Below are positions 8,999-18,262 of a stretch of DNA of 64,000 nt, in pieces. The position numbers were made by a program, and so were the translations under genes. The stretch spans positions 62,001-126,000 of the forward strand of contig CACECK010000002.1 of NCBI GenBank assembly GCA_902557965.1, in the 5' to 3' direction. This stretch comes from an uncultured SAR86 cluster bacterium. Lineage in GTDB: Bacteria; Pseudomonadota; Gammaproteobacteria; Magnimaribacterales; D2472. The stretch's first letter is position 1. Every line of letters begins with the position of its first letter. A model generated the notes under the pieces. It was not told the origin of the DNA, did not search any database, and saw nothing but the letters and a program-made list of their open reading frames with translations.

Positions 8999-10087
8999 AT
9001 GTCAAAGAAAGACTTAAAAAGTTACAGAGATAAAATTGATCAAATAGATCAAAAAATACTTAAATTAATACAAGAGAGAGCATCTCATGCAGTTTCTATT
9101 GGAAAATTAAAATCAAAAGTAAGCCCAAGTTCTTCATTTTATAAGCCTGATAGAGAATCGAAGATACTTAGAAGTATTATTAAATCCAATATAGATGGAC
9201 TTTTGCCTGATAGCAAAATAAGAGCGATATACAAAGAGCTTATTTCAGGGTGCTTATCTTTAGAAGAAATACTTAAAATAGCTTACCTTGGTCCTGAGGG
9301 CACTCATTCAGAAGCAGCTGTGCATAATCAATTCGGTTCTCAAGTCGTTAAAATTCCATCTAGAACAATTGATGATGTTTTTTTTCAACTAATGCATGAT
9401 GAAGTTAACATTGGTGTGGTGCCAGTAGAAAACTCTTCGGAAGGAGTTATTAATACTACTTTGAATTGCCTTGCTGACAGTGAAGATATAAAGATTATTG
9501 GTGAAATCTATCTTGATATTGATCACCAGCTTGCTGCAGGAAATAAATTTGATATAAAAGATGCATTTGCCATTGCTTCGCATCCTCAGGCTCTTGGCCA
9601 ATGTACAAAATGGATTGAGAGAAACATTGGTAATATCAAAAGATTAGAGATGCCAAGCTCAGCAGTTGCAGCAAAATATGCTAAAGAAAATAAGAACATA
9701 CTTTGTATAGTTAATTCATTGGCAATTGAAAAATATAAATTAAAGTTGCTAAAGAAAAATATCCAAGATTTTTCTGAGAACAAAACAAGATTCTTAGTAA
9801 TAGGAAAGCATTCTATTGAAAGAACTGGAAAAGATAAGACTTCTTTCTTAATACAAACACCTAATAAACCAGGTTCATTGATGGGAGTATTAAAACCCTT
9901 TGACAAAAGAAAGATAAATTTAAGTAAAATTGAAACAAGACCATCAAGAGGAAATATAAAATCACATGATTTCTTTATTGATTGTGAAGGCCACATCAGC
10001 GATAAAAAATTATCACTAGCCGTAAATGAAATTATTGATACTGGTGCTATCGTAAGAAATTTTGGTTCTTATCCAGAGTACGTATGA
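8999..10087 (+). CDS. pheA: bifunctional chorismate mutase / prephenate dehydratase (P-protein)
   Basis: 362 residues in three parts: an AroQ-type chorismate mutase domain (about 1-90; YRDKIDQIDQKILKLIQERA), a prephenate dehydratase domain (about 95-270; GPEGTHSEAA, VPVENSSEGVINTTLN, KTRFLVIG) and a C-terminal ACT domain that normally binds Phe (NKPGSLMGVLKPF, INLSKIETRPS). It leads chorismate to phenylpyruvate. The start is the ATG at 8999, four bases after serC; an in-frame TTG further upstream would add eight residues with no family support. Its stop overlaps the tyrA start by 4 bp. Confidence 0.96.
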   Translation: MSKKDLKSYRDKIDQIDQKILKLIQERASHAVSIGKLKSKVSPSSSFYKPDRESKILRSIIKSNIDGLLPDSKIRAIYKELISGCLSLEEILKIAYLGPEGTHSEAAVHNQFGSQVVKIPSRTIDDVFFQLMHDEVNIGVVPVENSSEGVINTTLNCLADSEDIKIIGEIYLDIDHQLAAGNKFDIKDAFAIASHPQALGQCTKWIERNIGNIKRLEMPSSAVAAKYAKENKNILCIVNSLAIEKYKLKLLKKNIQDFSENKTRFLVIGKHSIERTGKDKTSFLIQTPNKPGSLMGVLKPFDKRKINLSKIETRPSRGNIKSHDFFIDCEGHISDKKLSLAVNEIIDTGAIVRNFGSYPEYV

Positions 10088-10956
10088 AAAATAATGTTGA
10101 AAGTATACTAATAATTGGTTTAGGAATGATAGGTGCATCTATAGCGCTTGCATCAAAATCAAAAGGTATAAAGGTTTTTGGATATGACTCCAATGATTCA
10201 GCAACTGAGTTAGCAAAGAAAGAAAATTTTATTGACAAAAATTTTAATAATCTTGAAGAAATAAACAACAAAAATCTCTCAGACATGATTGACCTCGTAA
10301 TAGTGTGTGTTCCTCCAAGACAAACCCAAGAGGTTCTTAATAATATTCGTGAGCTTTGGAATACATCTATAACGATTACTGACACTTCAAGTGTGAAAAA
10401 TCACTTAAAGGTTAACGACGTTGATAATATTATTCTTTCACATCCGATTGCAGGTTCAGATAGATCCGGGTTGTCGGCTGCAGATAGTGAATTATATATT
10501 GATAAAAAAAATGTTATTTGTGATCCCTTTAAAGCTAGCAGTATGCATCTTAAACGTCTAATAGATTTTTGGGAAAGCGCAATGCAAATGAGGACTAGTG
10601 TAATGACAGTTAATGATCATGATTTAATCTTTGCCATGACAAGTCATTTACCTCATTTAGTTTCTTTTGCATTAATTGATTCAATCAGGCTGTCTTCGAC
10701 AAGAATAGAAGATAATGCTGGTGGAGGCTTGAAGGAGTTTTTAAGATTAAGTGGTTCAAATTCTGAAATGTGGAGTGAAATTTTTACCTTAAATAGAGTA
10801 GATTTAATAAAAGCCTTAGCAGGATTACAAATTTCAATTAACAATTTGCTTGAGTTGATTACAGAAGCTAAAGAAATACCTGATGTATTTAATCATCTTG
10901 AAATGCTAAGAGATGAATTGAATGAAATAAAATCATTTAAAGAAGAAAACTTTTGA
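10084..10956 (+). CDS. tyrA: prephenate dehydrogenase
   Basis: 290 residues. The NAD-binding motif is IIGLGMIGASIA. The catalytic core shows LSHPIAGSDRSG, with the conserved His, and the helical domain has TSHLPHLVSFALID. The enzyme makes 4-hydroxyphenylpyruvate for tyrosine. It is a stand-alone dehydrogenase without a mutase or ACT domain, and it is not fused to aroA as it is in Pseudomonas; nor is a hisC-type aminotransferase inserted between pheA and tyrA. It overlaps pheA and aroA by 4 bp each. Confidence 0.95.
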   Translation: MKNNVESILIIGLGMIGASIALASKSKGIKVFGYDSNDSATELAKKENFIDKNFNNLEEINNKNLSDMIDLVIVCVPPRQTQEVLNNIRELWNTSITITDTSSVKNHLKVNDVDNIILSHPIAGSDRSGLSAADSELYIDKKNVICDPFKASSMHLKRLIDFWESAMQMRTSVMTVNDHDLIFAMTSHLPHLVSFALIDSIRLSSTRIEDNAGGGLKEFLRLSGSNSEMWSEIFTLNRVDLIKALAGLQISINNLLELITEAKEIPDVFNHLEMLRDELNEIKSFKEENF

Positions 10957-12260
10957 ACTTAGAATCACATTCCATTAATGGATTATCAGGCGAAGTGATA
11001 TGCCCTGGAGATAAGTCAATATCTCAAAGAATTTTAATAATTGGATCTCTTCTTAATTGTGATATTAAAATATCTGGATTTTTAGATGCAGAAGACCCAA
11101 ATTCAACAATGATGGCCCTCAATAATTTGGGATCATCAATAAAAAAAGACAACGATGTCGTTTCAATCAGTCATAGACCAAAACCATTTTCCAACCCAAG
11201 CTCTTTTTTAGATTTGGGCAATTCAGGAACTGGCATGAGGCTACTTACTGGATTTATATCAGGGTTAAACATAGAAGCAACTTTGATAGGAGATGATTCC
11301 TTAAGCAAAAGACCAATGTCAAGAGTAGTTGATCCATTAACATCAATGGGAAAAGAAATTTCAACTAATAGCGGCAAAGCTCCAATCCAAATAATAGGAG
11401 GAAATATAAAAGATAATTTTGAATATGTCATGCCTATAGCTAGTGCTCAAGTAAAATCATCTTTAATGTTGGCATCTTTATCCTCAGGAAACTCAATTAA
11501 AATTACTGAAGCAAAGATAACTAGAGATCATACTGAGAAGATGATTGAATATTTAGGTGGATCAATTGAAGTTTCAGAATCCTCTGAGGGCAAGGCTATA
11601 TTTTTAAAAAATTCAAAGTTGTCTAAGATCTCAAAGTATGAGGTTGTTGGCGATTTTTCATCAGCAGCATTTATTATAGTCGCAGCTTTAATTTCTAAAA
11701 ATTCAGAAGTTGTGATTAAGAATGTTGGATTAAATAAAACAAGATCAGGTTTGTTGGAAGTTTTGTTAAAAATGAATGCAAATATTGAAATAATTAATAA
11801 AACAAAAACTTGTAATGAAGACTGTGGTGACATAATTGTAAAGTCTTCACACTTAGAGGGAATAAATGTACCAAATAGTATTATTCCAAATATCATTGAT
11901 GAGATACCAATTTTAAGTATTGCTGCCTCTTTTGCTGAAGGACAAACCATAATTAAGAATGCCTCTGAGCTCAAAGTTAAAGAGTCTGACAGGCTTCATG
12001 CAACATCTATGGGCCTAAAGACAATGAATATAAAACATGACTTATTAGATGATGGGCTAATAATTAATGGCACACAAGATGATGTAGAGATCCATGAAGA
12101 AATAGAATCATTTGGTGATCATAGAATTGCAATGAGTTTTTTAATAGCTGGTTTGAGATCTAAAAATGGAGTTAAGGTTAGAAATTGTAGTAATATCGAG
12201 ACCTCTTTTCCTAATTTTTTCAAGACAATGAATAATCTTGGAATGAATATAAATGAATAA
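10953..12260 (+). CDS. aroA: EPSP synthase (3-phosphoshikimate 1-carboxyvinyltransferase)
   Basis: 435 residues. PGDKSISQRILIIGSLL is the N-terminal substrate-binding signature, LGNSGTGMRLLTG the PEP-binding motif and KESDRLHATSMGLK the C-terminal signature. The enzyme makes 5-enolpyruvylshikimate 3-phosphate, the step before chorismate. The start is a TTG at 10953 that overlaps the tyrA stop by 4 bp (TTGA); no in-frame ATG lies before the conserved N-terminus, so the TTG is well supported. It overlaps cmk by 8 bp. Confidence 0.96.
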   Translation: MNLESHSINGLSGEVICPGDKSISQRILIIGSLLNCDIKISGFLDAEDPNSTMMALNNLGSSIKKDNDVVSISHRPKPFSNPSSFLDLGNSGTGMRLLTGFISGLNIEATLIGDDSLSKRPMSRVVDPLTSMGKEISTNSGKAPIQIIGGNIKDNFEYVMPIASAQVKSSLMLASLSSGNSIKITEAKITRDHTEKMIEYLGGSIEVSESSEGKAIFLKNSKLSKISKYEVVGDFSSAAFIIVAALISKNSEVVIKNVGLNKTRSGLLEVLLKMNANIEIINKTKTCNEDCGDIIVKSSHLEGINVPNSIIPNIIDEIPILSIAASFAEGQTIIKNASELKVKESDRLHATSMGLKTMNIKHDLLDDGLIINGTQDDVEIHEEIESFGDHRIAMSFLIAGLRSKNGVKVRNCSNIETSFPNFFKTMNNLGMNINE

Positions 12261-12912
12261 GATAAATGTAATAACAATAGATGGGCCATCTGCTTCTGGA
12301 AAAGGATCGCTTGCCAGAGAAATTGCAAAAACATTTGACCTATCAATTCTTGATAGCGGTTCCTTATATAGACTTTATGCATATTTTGCTAAAGAGGGTA
12401 TTAAAAGTGAATTAATATCAAATGCAATTCAAGAAAATATTGAATTTAAGATATCTAATCAAGACCTTGTAATTATGAATATTGATAATGACATTACTAA
12501 TAAACTCAGATCAGAAAGTATTGCATCCTTGGCGTCTGAATTAAGTTCTAAAGAAGAGGTTAGGAATGCATTATTTGATATTCAAAGATCTTTTTATAAT
12601 GACCAGGGGCTTGTTGCCGATGGAAGAGATATGGGAACTGTTGTATTTAGGGAGGCAAAACTTAAAATTTATCTAACTGCCTCAGTAGAAGTAAGGGCAA
12701 AAAGGAGGTATTTAGAGTTGCAGAATCGTGGTCAAGAAGTTAATATGCCCGCTCTGATTGCTGATATTGAGCAAAGAGATTTAAAAGATAGTTCAAGAGA
12801 ATTATCGCCACTTTTGCCAGCAGATGATGCTCATATAATTGATTCATCTAAAATGTCACTTGAAGATGTAATTAGTTTTACAAAAAATTTAGTTAGAGAG
12901 GAATATTTATAA
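12253..12912 (+). CDS. cmk: cytidylate kinase
   Basis: 219 residues. The P-loop lies in TIDGPSASGKGSLAREIA, followed by LDSGSLYRLYAY for CMP binding, then GLVADGRDMGTVVF, and the LID region RAKRRYLELQNRG. It phosphorylates CMP and dCMP. The order aroA-cmk-rpsA-ihfB is conserved in gammaproteobacteria. It overlaps aroA by 8 bp and abuts rpsA with no gap. Confidence 0.96.
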   Translation: MNKINVITIDGPSASGKGSLAREIAKTFDLSILDSGSLYRLYAYFAKEGIKSELISNAIQENIEFKISNQDLVIMNIDNDITNKLRSESIASLASELSSKEEVRNALFDIQRSFYNDQGLVADGRDMGTVVFREAKLKIYLTASVEVRAKRRYLELQNRGQEVNMPALIADIEQRDLKDSSRELSPLLPADDAHIIDSSKMSLEDVISFTKNLVREEYL

Positions 12913-14220
12913 ATGTCAGAATCATTTTCAGCACTTTTAGATGAGAGTTTAAGTACTCTTGATATGCAGCCAGGATCAATTGTTTCAGGAGTAGTTCTTG
13001 ACGTTGATAACGACTGGGTTACTGTTCATGTTGGACTAAAATCAGAAGGAGTTATTTCACTTGACGAATTTAGGAACAACGAAGGAAAAGTTCAAGTAAA
13101 CGTTGGTGATGAAGTAGAAGTTGCTCTTGAAGCTGTTGAAGATGGTTATGGAGAAACTAGAATTTCAAGAGAAAAAGCAAGGAAGATATCTACCTGGAAG
13201 ATGCTTGAAGATGCTCTCGAAACTGGAGAGTTTGTTACTGGTAAAATTCATAATAGAGTAAAAGGTGGTTTTGCAGTCGAGGTTGAGGTTGTAAAAGCTT
13301 TTCTGCCTGGTTCGCTTGTAGATGTTAGACCAGTCAAAGAGGCTCCTGATATAGAAAATACTGTACAAGACTTTAAGGTCATTAAGCTTGACTATAAAAG
13401 AAATAATGTAGTTTTATCAAGAAAAGCAGTTCTTGAAAAAAATAATTCTGCTGTAAAAGTCGAATTACTAAAAAATCTTGAAGAGGGACAGATTGTTAAT
13501 GGAATTGTAAAAAATATTACTGACTATGGGGCATTTATAGACCTAGGTGGTTTAGATGGGTTATTGCATATTACTGATATTTCATGGTCAAGAGTAACGA
13601 ATCCAGCAGAGCACTTAAATTTGGGCGAAGAAATTGAAGTTAAAGTTTTAAGTTTTGATAAAGAAAAGCTTAGGGTTTCACTAGGCCTTAAGCAAATTCA
13701 AAATGATCCCTGGGAAAATGTTGAGTCCAGCTATTCTGTTGGAGGTATTTATGAAGCTGAAGTTTCAAATATAACTGATTATGGATGTTTTGCTCAACTG
13801 GAAGAGGGAATAGAAGGGCTTATCCATTTATCTGAACTCGATTGGACAAGTAAAAATATCCATCCTTCCAAAGTAGTCGAAATGGATGAAAAAATTAAGG
13901 TTATGATTTTAGAAATTGATCATGAAAAAAGAAGAATATCTCTTGGTTTAAAACAAACTAAATCTAATCCATGGACTGAATTTTCAAATAAGTATGGTAT
14001 TGGTGATAAAGTGGATGGAAAAATAAAATCAATTACAGATTTTGGTATCTTTGTAGGTCTTGAAGGTGATATCGATGGCTTGATTCATTTATCTGACATA
14101 TCTGAAGATGAAAACCCTAAGAATGCACTTGAGGAATTCAAGAAAGACCAAACACTAAATTGCATAGTTTTTGCAATAGATGCAGAAAGAGAAAGAATTT
14201 CGTTAAAACTGAGTGAATAA
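12913..14220 (+). CDS. rpsA: 30S ribosomal protein S1, five-domain form
   Basis: 435 residues against about 557 in E. coli. I count five S1 repeats: two degenerate N-terminal ones (about 16-85 and 100-170) that in E. coli bind the ribosome and S2, then three RNA-binding ones beginning GQIVNGIVKNITDYGAF, GIYEAEVSNITDYGCF and GDKVDGKIKSITDFGIF. The sixth E. coli repeat is absent: the gene ends right after SLKLSE and overlaps ihfB. S1 unfolds mRNA and helps initiation on weak ribosome sites. Domain 6 of E. coli is known to be largely dispensable, so a functional shortened S1 is likely. Confidence 0.95.
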   Translation: MSESFSALLDESLSTLDMQPGSIVSGVVLDVDNDWVTVHVGLKSEGVISLDEFRNNEGKVQVNVGDEVEVALEAVEDGYGETRISREKARKISTWKMLEDALETGEFVTGKIHNRVKGGFAVEVEVVKAFLPGSLVDVRPVKEAPDIENTVQDFKVIKLDYKRNNVVLSRKAVLEKNNSAVKVELLKNLEEGQIVNGIVKNITDYGAFIDLGGLDGLLHITDISWSRVTNPAEHLNLGEEIEVKVLSFDKEKLRVSLGLKQIQNDPWENVESSYSVGGIYEAEVSNITDYGCFAQLEEGIEGLIHLSELDWTSKNIHPSKVVEMDEKIKVMILEIDHEKRRISLGLKQTKSNPWTEFSNKYGIGDKVDGKIKSITDFGIFVGLEGDIDGLIHLSDISEDENPKNALEEFKKDQTLNCIVFAIDAERERISLKLSE

Positions 14221-14506
14221 TTTAAAAAAAGATACATATAATAGATCAGATATCGAAGCATCTCTTAAAAAAGAATTTTCTAGTTTAACAAAATCACAAA
14301 TTTCAGAAGCTATAGATTCAATAATAGAATCAATAGTTGAAGCAGTAGCTCTTGACGAAAAAGTAGAAATTAGAGGTTTTGGTACTTTTTCAAAGAAATT
14401 TATAAGACCAAGAAAATTTGTAAATCCAAAAACAAAAAAAATATCTTATTTAGGAGAGACTGCAACAATGCATTTCAAACCATCAAATAAACTAATAAAA
14501 AAATGA
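14213..14506 (+). CDS. ihfB: integration host factor subunit beta
   Basis: 97-residue HU/IHF-family protein. VEIRGFGTFSKKFIRPRKFVNPKTKK contains the beta-arm with the minor-groove-intercalating Pro region, and HFKPSNKL is the C-terminal signature; position after rpsA identifies it as the beta subunit. IHF bends DNA by up to about 160 degrees. The start is a GTG at 14213 that overlaps the rpsA stop by 8 bp; no ATG is available upstream of the conserved helix. Its partner ihfA is at 45660. Confidence 0.92.
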   Translation: MNNLKKDTYNRSDIEASLKKEFSSLTKSQISEAIDSIIESIVEAVALDEKVEIRGFGTFSKKFIRPRKFVNPKTKKISYLGETATMHFKPSNKLIKK

Positions 14507-15165
14507 TAATTGTAGCTATAGATGAAATAGATATTAACAAGATTACAGCAATTTTAGAAAACCTTGATCCTAAAAAATGCATGATAAAAATTGGTAGCGT
14601 ATCTTTTAATTACTTGGGGCATCAAATAATTCATTATGTTGCTGAAAAAGGTTTTGATATTTTTCTAGATTTAAAGCTTCATGACATTCCAAACACAGTT
14701 AAGAAATCTATCGAAGGCCTGACTTCATTACCTATTTTAATGCTAACTATACATATTTCAGGAGGTAAAAATATGATGTTAGCTGCTATGGAGGCGGTCT
14801 CAAATTCTAAAATAAAAATTTTTGGAGTTACTGCTTTAACAAGCTTATCTGATACAGATACAAATAAAATTTATCAAAGAACCGCTACTGAACAAGTTAA
14901 TGCAATGCTTGATATAGCAGAAGAATCCAAGATTGATGGAGTTGTTTGCTCTCCACATGAGCTAGATCTAGTGACCACAAGAGGGTCGCTTCTTTCAATT
15001 ACTCCTGGCATTCGAATGTCAGATTCAAATGATGATCAGACCAGAGTAATGGGTCCTAAAGAAGCAATTGGCTTAGGTGCAAATTATTTAGTTATTGGAA
15101 GACCTATAACGGGTGCTAAAGATATTTCAGAAGCATTAAATACAATCTATCAAAGTATCAATTAA
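14503..15165 (+). CDS. pyrF: orotidine 5'-phosphate decarboxylase
   Basis: 220 residues. IFLDLKLHDIPNTV carries the catalytic Asp-Lys-Asp array, VVCSPHE and LLSITPGIR the phosphate-binding part, and YLVIGRPITGAKD the C-terminal signature. It makes UMP in de novo pyrimidine synthesis. It overlaps ihfB by 4 bp (ATGA). The order ihfB-pyrF also occurs in other gammaproteobacteria, usually with lapA/lapB between; those genes are absent here. Confidence 0.96.
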   Translation: MIIVAIDEIDINKITAILENLDPKKCMIKIGSVSFNYLGHQIIHYVAEKGFDIFLDLKLHDIPNTVKKSIEGLTSLPILMLTIHISGGKNMMLAAMEAVSNSKIKIFGVTALTSLSDTDTNKIYQRTATEQVNAMLDIAEESKIDGVVCSPHELDLVTTRGSLLSITPGIRMSDSNDDQTRVMGPKEAIGLGANYLVIGRPITGAKDISEALNTIYQSIN

Positions 15166-15167
15166 AT

Positions 15168-16463
15168 ATGAATATACTAGATAATTATTTTTTTGAAAAT
15201 GATCTTTTGAGATATGAATCTCATTTGAAAGGATTTAATATTTCAATTTACAATGAATTTAATTCAAAATTTGAAGAGCTTGATATAAATTCAAAGATAG
15301 ATGACTTATTTTCTTGTAAACATGTTAATTACACGGAAGATCAGGCTGCATGGCATCCAAAATACAGAGCAAGTTCACCTAATTGGCCATCTAAACAGTT
15401 ATCCAAGAGCATAGATAATGGTCTGCTTGATGGAGTACTCAATATTGTAGTTCTTGGTATTGGTGGTTCATTTGAAGGACCAAAGTTACTAGTTGAAAGT
15501 TTAACTGGATCTAATACAAATTTAAATCATTTGTTTATCACCGGATCAGATCCTCATGAATTTACAGAAAAAACTTCTAATCTTAAAAAAACTGAGACAC
15601 TATTTATAGTCTCATCAAAGTCATTTACAACTGACGAAACGCTTGAAACTCTAAATGATGCAATTAAGTGGTCTGGCGATATGAACAAATTCATAGCAAT
15701 CACAGCAAATGAATTAGAAGCATCTAAATATAATTTCAAGCACATTATAAAATTTGATAAAGAGATTGGAGGCAGATACTCAATTTGGTCTGATATCGCA
15801 GTTCCCGCTTTTCTAGATGCAACTTTTGAACCAGATAATTTTCTAATGGGTGGTAATAAGGCAGATCTAGATCTTCAAAATAACAAGAAGTATTTAGAAT
15901 TTGTCAAAACATTATCTTTCAGCGATATTTGGTTAAATAATTCAAAAAATAAATCTGCTAGAGCGGTTTTGTCATATAGTTGGAAGTTAAGATCATTTGC
16001 AGATTATGTTCAACAACTTGAAATGGAATCTTTAGGAAAACAGCCTAAAAAAGATTCTGCCTTTCAGAAAACAGGACAAATCATCTTTGGAGGTTATGGC
16101 CCTACTGCACAGCATTCTTATTTCCAATTGCTTCATCAAGGCACTCAAGAGATTTGTGCAGATATAATAGTCAGTAAAGAGAACTCGAAAAGTTTAGCGT
16201 ATGCCCAAGCTATTACTCAAGCAAAAATTTTATCAGATGGGGCAAAGGATTTATTAAAAGCTGAAGAGAAAATTAATGGCAATATTCCTTTAAACCTTTT
16301 TTTGCTTAATAAAGTTGATGCATTCACTCTGGGTTATTTAATAGCTACCTGGGAGCACAGAACATATATTACAGCAGCAATGTTAGAAATAAATCCCTTT
16401 GACCAATTTGGTGTCAGTGCAGGCAAGATTTACACTAAAAAATATTTATCTGACAAAATCTAA
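15168..16463 (+). CDS. pgi: glucose-6-phosphate isomerase, short form
   Basis: 431 residues, about 110 shorter than E. coli Pgi and nearer the compact forms of Gram-positive bacteria. Diagnostic motifs are present in order: VLGIGGSFEGPKLLVE, FIVSSKSFTTDETL (the sugar-phosphate Ser/Thr loop), GGRYSIWSDIAVPA (catalytic Arg), QQLEMESLGKQ (catalytic Glu), GPTAQHSYFQLLHQG (catalytic His) and a C-terminal Lys in FGVSAGK. It interconverts glucose-6-P and fructose-6-P, so it also feeds nucleotide sugars to the glycan island downstream. It starts two bases after pyrF. Confidence 0.95.
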   Translation: MNILDNYFFENDLLRYESHLKGFNISIYNEFNSKFEELDINSKIDDLFSCKHVNYTEDQAAWHPKYRASSPNWPSKQLSKSIDNGLLDGVLNIVVLGIGGSFEGPKLLVESLTGSNTNLNHLFITGSDPHEFTEKTSNLKKTETLFIVSSKSFTTDETLETLNDAIKWSGDMNKFIAITANELEASKYNFKHIIKFDKEIGGRYSIWSDIAVPAFLDATFEPDNFLMGGNKADLDLQNNKKYLEFVKTLSFSDIWLNNSKNKSARAVLSYSWKLRSFADYVQQLEMESLGKQPKKDSAFQKTGQIIFGGYGPTAQHSYFQLLHQGTQEICADIIVSKENSKSLAYAQAITQAKILSDGAKDLLKAEEKINGNIPLNLFLLNKVDAFTLGYLIATWEHRTYITAAMLEINPFDQFGVSAGKIYTKKYLSDKI

Positions 16464-16480
16464 TATTAGAAATATTTTTT

Positions 16481-18262
16481 ATGTCTATTAATTTAAAAAA
16501 AGTTCCTGATACACCAGGTGTTTATAAGTTCTTTAACAATTCAGAAATTATTTATATTGGCAAAGCCAAAAATTTAAAAAAAAGAGTTTCCACATATTTT
16601 GGAAAATCCTTTAAAGACAGGAAAACCTCTCAAATAAAATTCCTAACAAACAAAATAGAGACGTTCACTACTAAAAATGAGGTTGAAGCATTGCTGCTCG
16701 AACAAATGCTTATTAAAGAAAATAAACCAAAATTTAATATTTTGTTAAGAGATGACAAAACATATCCTTATATCTATTTTTCACTTGATCATGAATTTCC
16801 AGGCGTCTACTCTAAAAGAACAAAAAATGCTGTTGATAAAAAATATTATGGCCCTTTTGTTAGCTCAGAAGCAGTTAAAAAATCTATTAAAGAAATTCAA
16901 AAAATTTTTAAACTTAGAAATTGTAGCGATAATACTTTTGCCAATAGGACCAGACCTTGTATAGAGTTTCAAATGAAAAGATGCTCTGCTCCATGTGTTC
17001 AAAAAATAAATAAATTTGATTACCTTGAAGATATAACAAGTGCAAAGTCATTTCTTTCATCTTCAGATACCAAAAGCATTCAAAGACTTACAAGTGATAT
17101 TGAAAAAGCTGTATCAAAACTTGATTTTGAGAAAGCTGCTGAAATTAGGGATCGCCTTCAGAGACTTAATCTTATTAAGGAAGAACAATCAGTAGTTACT
17201 TTGGCTAATGATGTTGATATTTTTTCAGTCAGCTCTGAATTGAGCTATCTTGGCATATCAATAATAGTCGTAAGAAATGGAAAAATTAGAGGAACTAAAA
17301 CACACTTAATTAAACAAGCACATTTTGACTCTTTTGATGATGTGTATCAAAGTGCTATTTTCAATTTCTATGATAATCAGATAGATATTCCTAAAAAAAT
17401 CCTTTGTGCTTATGCCTTAGACGACAAAAAAATTCTTGAAAAAATGTTCCAAGCAAAGCATAAAAAAGTGGTGCAAATTATTCACTCGCCCAGCAAATCG
17501 ATTAGACCAATATTTAATTTATGCAATTTAAATGCAATACAAGTAATAAAGAATCACACAAGCAAAGAAGACAAATATACATTTGCATTGAATGAGTTAA
17601 GCAATTATTTGGGTATGAAAGATATCTCTAAAGTTGAAGGTTATGATGTGAGCCACATTTCTGGTCATAATGCTGTGGCATCATGTGTTGTTTTCTCAAA
17701 AACAGGCCCTTTAAAAAATAATTATAGATTATTTAATATTCCCAAAAATCTCTCAGGAAATGATACCGGCTCATTGAAACATATTATTGAAAGAAGACTG
17801 AAGTATTATGACGATCCAAAAATAAAACCTGATTTGCTTCTAATAGATGGTGGAAAATCTCAATTGAATTTTGTTAAGAAGGTTATTAAAGAATCGAGGC
17901 ATAATGATCTTAAAGTAATTTCTATTGTCAAAGGAATAAATAGAGTTAGGGCTACCGAAACTATTATTGGCGAAACAGGAGTACTTGAATTAGATAAAAA
18001 CTCAAAATCTTTTTTGCTATTGCAAGAAGTTCGAGACGAATCTCATAGATTTGCAATTCGAGCTCAAAGAAACAAAAAGAGAAAGACTATAAGAAAGTCA
18101 GAGCTAGATAACATAAGCGGTATTGGAAATATTTTAAAAACAAGACTAATAAAAAGATTTAAGAGCATCAGTAAGATTAAAGAAGCCTCATTACAAGAAT
18201 TGATGACTGTTAAAGGTATAAATGAGAAAATAGCATACGAGGTTAAAAAAATACCTAAATGA
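16481..18262 (+). CDS. uvrC: UvrABC system protein C
   Basis: 593 residues. N-terminal GIY-YIG nuclease domain (PGVYKFFNNSEIIYIGKAKNL) for the 3' incision; a Cys cluster (RPCIEFQMKRCSAPC); UVR motif for UvrB binding (LDFEKAAEIRDRLQRL); RNase H-like domain with VEGYDVSHISG and LLIDGGKSQLNF for the 5' incision; C-terminal tandem helix-hairpin-helix (ISGIGN, VKGINE). Nucleotide excision repair. Its stop overlaps pgsA by 4 bp, the conserved uvrC-pgsA pair of gammaproteobacteria. Confidence 0.97.
   Translation: MSINLKKVPDTPGVYKFFNNSEIIYIGKAKNLKKRVSTYFGKSFKDRKTSQIKFLTNKIETFTTKNEVEALLLEQMLIKENKPKFNILLRDDKTYPYIYFSLDHEFPGVYSKRTKNAVDKKYYGPFVSSEAVKKSIKEIQKIFKLRNCSDNTFANRTRPCIEFQMKRCSAPCVQKINKFDYLEDITSAKSFLSSSDTKSIQRLTSDIEKAVSKLDFEKAAEIRDRLQRLNLIKEEQSVVTLANDVDIFSVSSELSYLGISIIVVRNGKIRGTKTHLIKQAHFDSFDDVYQSAIFNFYDNQIDIPKKILCAYALDDKKILEKMFQAKHKKVVQIIHSPSKSIRPIFNLCNLNAIQVIKNHTSKEDKYTFALNELSNYLGMKDISKVEGYDVSHISGHNAVASCVVFSKTGPLKNNYRLFNIPKNLSGNDTGSLKHIIERRLKYYDDPKIKPDLLLIDGGKSQLNFVKKVIKESRHNDLKVISIVKGINRVRATETIIGETGVLELDKNSKSFLLLQEVRDESHRFAIRAQRNKKRKTIRKSELDNISGIGNILKTRLIKRFKSISKIKEASLQELMTVKGINEKIAYEVKKIPK

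Noticed and set aside
11528-11974. 148-codon minus-strand open frame inside aroA
   Set aside because: Antisense shadow of aroA; low-complexity Ser/Ile-rich translation without family features.
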